Source: Coptis chinensis
Taxonomy: Eukaryota; Streptophyta; Magnoliopsida; Ranunculales; Ranunculaceae
Assembly: GCA_015680905.1 (NCBI GenBank)
Contig: CM027377.1
Coordinates: 10,378,501-10,442,500 of the forward strand
Reading direction: 5' to 3'
DNA: 64,000 bases
Every line of letters starts with the position of its first letter. Positions within the stretch are counted from its first letter, which is position 1. Below are positions 58,146 through 64,000 of this stretch, in pieces. The notes under the pieces were generated by a model. That model was given only the letters and a program-made list of their open reading frames with translations. It had not been told where the DNA came from and did no database searches. A program made the translations under genes and the position numbers.

Positions 58146-58485
58146 CATTGCGGCTTGAATTCTTCAAATACATAAATATTAGTTTTAACTAAGAAGCAAT
58201 TTCATCATGACAATTAATAACTCAATGAAACACCTGTTTAAGCGGACACCCAACCAACTCACAATTTTAAAATACGGTGAGAGTATTGAAACTAACTCTT
58301 AAGCTTATTCTAAAAGCACCAATGGGTGATGTTTCTTAATCTTTTCAAGCAAAGGGCCATTCTAAACATGTATTACAATATGAATTCCAACCAAAACAAA
58401 CACACATACAAAATAATAGAATGTAATACAAGAAGTTTGTTGAATGGAAAGAATAGGAGTACCGAAATCGGAAAGAAAGGGTATT
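58146..58485. other. Non-coding stretch between gene fragments
   Basis: AT-rich; nothing recognised. Confidence 0.4.
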
Positions 58486-58489
58486 GAAA

Positions 58490-59015
58490 AGAGAATCACG
58501 CTCAACACCGCATGAAGAGCCACCATGATATTTGAAGGTCTAGCATGATTAAGTAAATCAGCAAAGACTATGTCTTCTCCCAAACCATCAAAAGTAGACC
58601 CACCAATCTTAGTCCCAACAACATGATGAAGATTAAAACCATTATAAGGTGTAACATTAGCTTCAAGAAGTCCATCATGAACTGCGGATTGCCGTTTTTC
58701 AACCGAGGTCTAAGAACAACGGCTTTTCAATCCAATCATAAGACACGTTCACTAAATCAAGATTCAATTTAAACCCAGGTTGTTTAAAGAAGTCATCATC
58801 AGCTCTACTATAAAAACCAGCATTAATAGCACAACTTCCACCAAGAACTCTTCCTCTACCATTCGCAACACCATCTTCTGATGAAAAAGATTCTGCTGGC
58901 AAGTCGTTTATGGATTACGAAGTTAATGTTGTTAGAAATCCTTCTTGTGTCCATAAGTTTGGATATTCATGTGTATGTCCACCTCTTTCTAGGACTAAAA
59001 CCCCAATCAACTTTC
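58490..59015 (-). pseudogene. HOTHEAD/mandelonitrile-lyase-like GMC oxidoreductase fragment
   Basis: From about 59015 downward the minus strand reads VLVLERGG, then SEDGVANGRGRVLGGSCAINAGFYSRADDDFF, then SYDWIEK, and in other frames GLGRRHS-type residues and ADLLNHARPSNIMVALHAV. This is the order seen in plant HOTHEAD-like GMC flavoenzymes, where GRVLGGSSAINAG is the GMC signature near the FAD site. Stops and shifts occur near 58905, 58695 and 58590. HOTHEAD acts in cuticle formation; mandelonitrile lyases in cyanogenesis. Only the N-terminal third is present. It is the last of the same-strand fragment cluster. Confidence 0.85.
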
Positions 59016-59595
59016 AATTAACAATTCCAAACTTACAAATATAAATTTACCTCGACTACAAGCCAAAGATGGTGGTGGTATTGTTCGAGAGAGCGAAACT
59101 AAAAGCGATTCCTCTTTCGGTCCTTGGGTTCTCTTTACGGAAAGGAAAGTGTAAAAACAAGTTTTTCTTCAGAAATGAGGATAAACAAACAAACTTCAAA
59201 AAGTCAAAAACCGTTTCTTTATTTAAAATTGCTTTACCGAAACACCGGTTAAACTGCGGAACGAAACCAAACTCATTCTTTATAGAAGGACCATCAAAAC
59301 AGAAGAATACCCTTCTTCTTCTACGTCATCATCTTCAACAACAAAGTCTTTCTCAGGCCAAAAACTGGTTTTCAAAGCTTTGGTTTCAACACAATCCTTT
59401 TGTTAGGTATTAGAAAAGGAAGAAAAAGGTAGGAAGTGATTGTTCTGGAGAAGAGGAGGATAGGTTGAAGGAAAGAAAGAGGAATGATAAGAAAACCCTA
59501 ACCTAGCGGCTGTGAGAGAGAAAGAGAGGTTTGCTATTCTCACATACCGAGCGCGATTTTTTTTTTGTTTCTTTCTTTTTGAAATTTCGATGTTG
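59016..59595. other. Unidentified DNA before the CACTA end
   Basis: A plus-strand ORF (59069-59413) and a minus-strand frame with EDDDVEEEGYSS are open, but neither is recognised. It could be another captured piece. Confidence 0.35.
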
Positions 59596-59789
59596 TTTTG
59601 GTTTTTTGGATTTGTAACGCTTCTCAAACGATTTTCAAGCGTTAGCAATTAATTCCGGAAATTCACCAAAATAAACTAACGCTTTACAACATTGCTAACG
59701 CTTATATAGCGTTGACAATTTGCTAACGGTAAATAAGCGTTGCAAAGCAAAAAAGGTGTGTGTTGCAAATATCCTATTATGGTGTAGTG
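59596..59789 (+). mobile_element. Right end of a CACTA element with subterminal repeats
   Basis: Repeats of AAGCGTTAGCAA, GCTAACGCTT and AAGCGTTGCAA lead to a terminus AATATCCTATTATGGTGTAGTG-like at 59768-59789. Reverse-complemented it starts CACTACACCATAATAGGATA, very close to the terminus at 1140. The next bases are GTC. The left end was not found, so the element's extent, and whether it carried the gene-fragment cluster, are open. Confidence 0.75.
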
Positions 59790-60066
59790 GTCATATTATT
59801 GTCTTCTATCTTGTGTAGAAAATTAGGAGTACCGACCCACAATTTGTTTTCCCCTTTGCCAAGGTGAGAACAATTTTAGAGAAAATGTCTGCTCCAAAGT
59901 TTACCTCTCACCATGTGATGGTGATTAGAATCCAATCGGCTAGATGCTTGACTTTTTTCCATGCCGCTCACACTTACCAATGCATTTGGTTGTTATTAAA
60001 TGACTTCATTGCATCAGCAAAATCCGACTCCACGCCTATATGCTTCCATCCCAATTCCATTACCTT
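59790..60066. other. Short unidentified stretch
   Basis: Open on both strands in part, but no product recognised. Confidence 0.35.
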
Positions 60067-60745
60067 GCTAATGCATCCAACTAACCTCTAAAAGTAATTA
60101 ATGGGAAATCAGAAAAATGGATGCATCTGCATTGAACTAACCTCGAAAGAATAATTAACGCGAAATCAAAAACTAAATACAAATGCATGGAACTAACCTA
60201 AAAATATGATTAATGACAATTTGAAAATTGGATGAAATTGCATTTATCTAACTTTAAAAAGATAATTAACAGGAAATCATAAATAGGATGCAAATGCAAA
60301 TCATAAGCGGGATGTGAATGCATCAATCTAACCTCAAATAACAATTAACTGAAAATCACAAATTGAATGCAAATGCATAAAAGTAACCTAAAAAGAATGA
60401 TTAACGATAAATTGAAAACTTAATCCCTAAATGGAATAGCTTGTAGTAAATGCACCAAACTAACTTCAAAGCATAAATTAACGAGAAATCAGAAGTTGGA
60501 CGCAACTACATGGAACTAATCTCAAAGAATAATTAACGGGAAATCAGAAACTGGGTGTAAATGCATCGTACTAATCTCAAAAAATAATTAACAGGAAATC
60601 GAAAACTGGATGCAAATGCATCAGACTAACCCCAAAGAATAATTAACATAAAATTGGAAAGTAATTGATGCAATAATTAAGTGCATTGAACTAATCTCAA
60701 AACATAATTAACGGTAAATTGGAAACTAGACGCAACTGCATGAAA
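60067..60745. repeat. Minisatellite array B, same family as array A
   Basis: Resumes with GCATCCAACTAACCTCTAAA and continues with the same roughly 55-bp units as 54111-55680. Its first unit is identical for 29 bases to the unit at about 55586 that directly follows the higher-order segment in array A. This suggests one array split or duplicated around 55681-60066. Confidence 0.9.
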
Positions 60746-61105
60746 CTATGATGATAAAATACAAGAGTTTTGCTGAATATTCGCAAGTCTACATGCAACC
60801 AAACTCGAGGACGAGTTTCTTTTAAGCCGGGGAGCATGATGCATGGGCATAGAAACTTCTAATTATATTATTAGTAGTCTTATATATTGAATTAATAGAG
60901 TTTCTTATTTGTTCTAGATTTAGGTTAATTAGTAAGGTTTCAATTTTGGTTTCTAAATAGAATTAGAAACTTTGGTTATTATATAAAGGCAACTAAGCCT
61001 TCTTTTTTTTTTCTTCTGTAACTAAGCATTCATTGTTCATCGTTAGAGGGTTGTTATTGAATATTTATTTTAAATGAATTGTTCTTCATGATTGAAGGTT
61101 TTGTT
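60746..61105 (+). repeat. LTR-retrotransposon 3' remnant (end of pol, PPT and partial LTR)
   Basis: Sequence AACTCGAGGACGAGTTTCTT followed by AAGCCGGGGAGCA resembles the end of a gypsy polyprotein and its polypurine tract. From TGATGCATGGGC at 60837 an LTR-like stretch follows, with a TATATAAAGG promoter word at about 60982. No LTR right end or target copies were found. It lies inside the minisatellite. Confidence 0.55.
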
Positions 61106-61345
61106 CTAACCTCAAAGAATATAATTAACGGGGAATCAAAAACTTGATGCAAATGCAACGAACTAACCTAAAAAAATATTTAATGGAAAATCATAAACTA
61201 AATGCAAATTTATCGAACTATCCCCAAAGAATAATTTACCGGAAATTGGCAACATGATATAAATACATCGAACTTACCTCAAGGAATAATTAACCAAAAT
61301 TCGGAAACTGGATGCAAATGCATCGAACTAATCTCAAAACACAGT
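61106..61345. repeat. Minisatellite array C, same family
   Basis: About four more of the AACTTGATGCAAATGCAACG / AACTAACCTAAAAAA units, ending near 61345. Confidence 0.85.
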
Positions 61346-61653
61346 TGTATCATATATAATGGGAATGTCTTGACAAGTATAATTTTGCATTTAAAATGGT
61401 GTTTATCGTAATGTTTTGTTATTCAATTAACGTCAATGTGATCGTTGCCTTTTTGGGCATTCTCCCAAAACTTCAATCAAACTTATATTATTAATTAAAC
61501 AACAAAAAAAAGTCAAAGGGTTTTATCATAGTGGGGGGTTTTTTTTTTGGATTGAAAATGGGATTTTCACATTACAAGAAATTTGGATGAGTGGTCAATA
61601 TAATATTCATATCTCATAGTTATACATAGCTTCATGCTAATACTTTTATAATG
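61346..61653. other. Non-coding stretch before a Helitron-like end
   Basis: AT-rich with a T run near 61541; nothing recognised. Confidence 0.4.
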
Positions 61654-61685
61654 GCACCCGTTTGTAGGACGGGTTCGGAAACTAG
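61654..61685 (+). mobile_element. Helitron-like 3' terminus
   Basis: ACCCGT, a 7-base loop, ACGGGT, then TCGGAAA and CTAG, followed by T. A short GC-rich hairpin about seven bases before CTAG with T after it fits a Helitron 3' end. The body would extend leftwards and could include the minisatellite and gene fragments. No TC 5' end was identified. Confidence 0.6.
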
Positions 61686-61829
61686 TCTTTATATATATAT
61701 AATAGCAGTCCCTTTTCGGGCTCATTGGGGATGTCCACGTAAGCAGGGGGATTAAGAAAAAATAGGAGAAAAAAAATAGTAAGTAAGAGTCCCAATTAAT
61801 TATGTTTTCTTTATATACTAAATCTCTTT

Positions 61830-61999
61830 TCAAGAGTCCTAATTAATTATATTTCCTGTTTCCTAATCTATACACATCCAGAATAATAAGGATTATAGGA
61901 GAGACTCTCTTCTTTAAGAGTCCTAATTAATTATGTTTCCTGTTCCTAATCTATACACATCCAAACAAAGAATAATAAAGATTACAGGAGAGACTCTAT
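61830..61999 (+). repeat. Tandem duplication of about 80 bp
   Basis: AAGAGTCCTAATTAATTAT...GGAGAGACTCT at 61832-61908 is repeated with small changes at 61916-61997. A third partial copy of AGAGTCCCAATTAATTATGT lies at about 61786. Confidence 0.9.
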
Positions 62000-64000
62000 T
62001 CAAATTAGGAGAAAAAAATTGTTGATAAAAAAGCTAGAGAAACAAGCTGCGAGAAAAACACTAAATAGGAACTAAAAGTCCAAATTCTTGAACTTCCAAG
62101 TATCCCATATTCTCGAGTTCTTCAATTTACAACTATTGTGTTGATTTCAAAAGTTTTCTTTCTACAAGTTTTCTTTCTCTACCTTCCCAGTATGTGTTGA
62201 TTTCAAAAGTCTTCTTTCTTTTGATTTGTGTTTACCATAAAGTTTGGAGTGTTAAGGAAGAAGGTAATGCAGGTCTAACATTAGTACGTTTGACTGTGAC
62301 TTCTGAGATTGACAAACCATACATTTTATGTATATATATATCAACCCCTAACTGTTTACCAACTCAATCTAATTCCTCATCTAGGGAGAAGGTTAAGTTA
62401 TTTATTTTAGTTGTCACTATCTATATACTATACACATATTTTAGTATGTTTCATAAGAACGTTAGTAAGTGGATCTAAAGCTTTAAACCTTACATATATA
62501 GTTTTGGAGCTTTGAACTTCTCTTTCATATGAGCAATTCTTTATCAATAAAAATTTTCAAGTAACTATTTTCACTCACCTAATCCTCATCTACTAGCTGT
62601 ATTTTATATAATATGTTTAAGACTTATATTTTCTTTTTATGTTGTTATTAGCATGCCCCATCCATGCTAACAGATAAACTTCTTTTGACATAATAATAAG
62701 ATTTCAGTGCATCCTAAAGATGTAAATGTAGTTACTTATTGATGGATCTGATAACCAAGTGTTTTTTTTTTTTCCATATTCTATATTGTTTTTATTTGTT
62801 TCAATATGTGGTTGTTATTTTTTATTCTTCACTCTTAATTTCCTAAGAACATTTCTAGACCAATTCGTGCATGAGTAGACATCAATGATTCTATCCATAA
62901 TATCTTTAGAAGTTGAAGTAATCCAAACTTACTTTCATGGTTGTTATTTGGTTATATTTGCATAATCTGATAAGTTCATGGTCGTTGTTTAAATTTTGAA
63001 TGAGGTTCTTGGTATTAGTAGTGTACTCAAGTGGGAATTAATTACTTTGTACATGTTTAAGGTTTGTGTGTTAGTAGTTTGCATGCCGATGGTATTTTGG
63101 AGTAGATAAATTTCTCAGGGGAGTGTCGATTAGTATTTTGCCCATAAATAGGAGATTCTTACATGGAAACACAAATAGGAGATTCTTCAACAGAAGGTGA
63201 GTTAGTAGACTAAATGAGGTTTTCTTATTTTTAGGGTATGTTTTGCTGAATATATAATAATATTATTAATAATATTAATAATAATAATAATCATCATCAT
63301 CATCATAAATAAACCTTGCAAATCTAATACGATATAACTGAGTTAGATTGTGTTTTGTGAAGTTATTGGACTATATATTCAAAACTTGAAACTGTACTTC
63401 TAAATTTTTTGGTCGCACTAATTTTATTGTGTACATATGTCTATGTTGGAATATTTGTGCCGTTCAGACTACCATTCTTCAAATGCATACTTAAAGTAAA
63501 ATGATGTAAACCTACATTATAATATAGATACTTAAGGGAAACCAAAAGGTTTCATGATCATGTATCATAATAGTTGAGTAATATGCTCATATGGATTTAT
63601 TTTCTTAAAATTGAAGTTCAAGCACACAACACAATTCATATTTGATATTTCTTAAATTTTGTGGGAGTCGATTTCCCTGATTTTTCGGTTCACAAGTTAA
63701 TGTTTAATGTATCTTAAAGTTAAAGCAATGGGTATTAGTTTTTAAATGATTAGATGCGTTTGATTAATTTTCTAATCTGATTGTTTTGTATGTTCTTAGA
63801 TTAACGTGTGCTATTAATCTAATATAATGCTAATTTTATTTCACATGCGTTGTTTTACTATATTTTTGTTAGCCTTAAACTATTTCATTGATACTTTCGT
63901 CCCACTTACAATTACAAAAGGAAGGATTTCTTAGCACTTGGTTTCTTTTGCAACAAATTGAAAATGAAGAATCTAAAAAAGCATCACATTATGGGTATGA
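62000..64000. other. Non-coding stretch to the window end
   Basis: No gene recognised. A leader-like pyrimidine-rich segment lies at 62150-62220, followed by a short unidentified ORF (62194-62478). A T run lies at about 62761-62773 and an (ATT)n(ATC)n microsatellite at about 63256-63306. Confidence 0.4.

Noticed and set aside
54111-61345. CRISPR-like array
   Set aside because: The 55-bp units are diverged over their whole length with no constant repeat and unique spacers, and the host is a plant.

Overview
The window is nuclear DNA of a flowering plant, probably a eudicot; the species cannot be fixed from the sequence. The evidence is AT-rich intergenic DNA, a split plant-type LEO1/VIP4 gene, plant transposon families (CACTA, MULE with a FAR1-type transposase, PIF/Harbinger, hAT MITE, Helitron-like ends, Ty3/gypsy Tat lineage) and fragments of plant genes (MOS2, SmD1, IIL1, SCAMP, CYP75B, GPT, ALF4, squalene epoxidase, HOTHEAD-like oxidoreductase). 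I see one intact host gene: LEO1/VIP4, minus strand, 33402-40245, with 11 coding exons that join in frame into 617 codons. Almost everything else is mobile DNA or broken gene fragments.

Layout, left side (1-21.4 kb): a minus-strand Ty3/gypsy element has its 5' LTR at 20801-21360 and its gag, protease, RT, RNase H and integrase remnants at 15338-20715. Its integrase is cut by a 14.2-kb CACTA transposon (1140-15337) with a TAG target duplication; the integrase C-terminus continues at 882-1139. The CACTA carries or has received a MOS2 G-patch fragment, an SmD1 retropseudogene with its own target duplication and poly(A), the start of a second CACTA-type element, a hAT MITE, a PIF/Harbinger element, a truncated TNP2 transposase and one exon of isopropylmalate isomerase.

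Middle (21.6-33 kb): a MULE (21608-29055) has inverted ends of about half a kilobase. It contains a decayed FAR1-type transposase, a zinc-finger ORF and a captured SCAMP piece. Next come a Helitron-like 3' end, a solo LTR with 5-bp target duplications (29959-30608) and a CYP75B (flavonoid 3'-hydroxylase-like) fragment.

Right side (40-64 kb): upstream of LEO1 lie a zinc-finger fragment, a long inverted repeat with 0.43-kb arms (42802-44252), a 2.7-kb solo LTR (47005-49692), a TIR element (50421-51749), a glucose-6-phosphate translocator fragment, and an approximately 55-bp minisatellite with higher-order structure (54.1-55.7 kb, resuming at 60.07 and 61.1 kb). The arrays are split by DNA in which four plant gene fragments (RING-H2, ALF4, squalene epoxidase, HOTHEAD-like oxidoreductase) lie on the same strand in about 2.4 kb, ending at a CACTA terminus at 59789. 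A Helitron-like 3' terminus lies at 61685. The last 2 kb hold nothing I can name.

The most notable structures are the in-frame split of the gypsy integrase by the CACTA, the repeated capture of host gene pieces with introns kept, the long hairpin-forming repeat, and the higher-order minisatellite.
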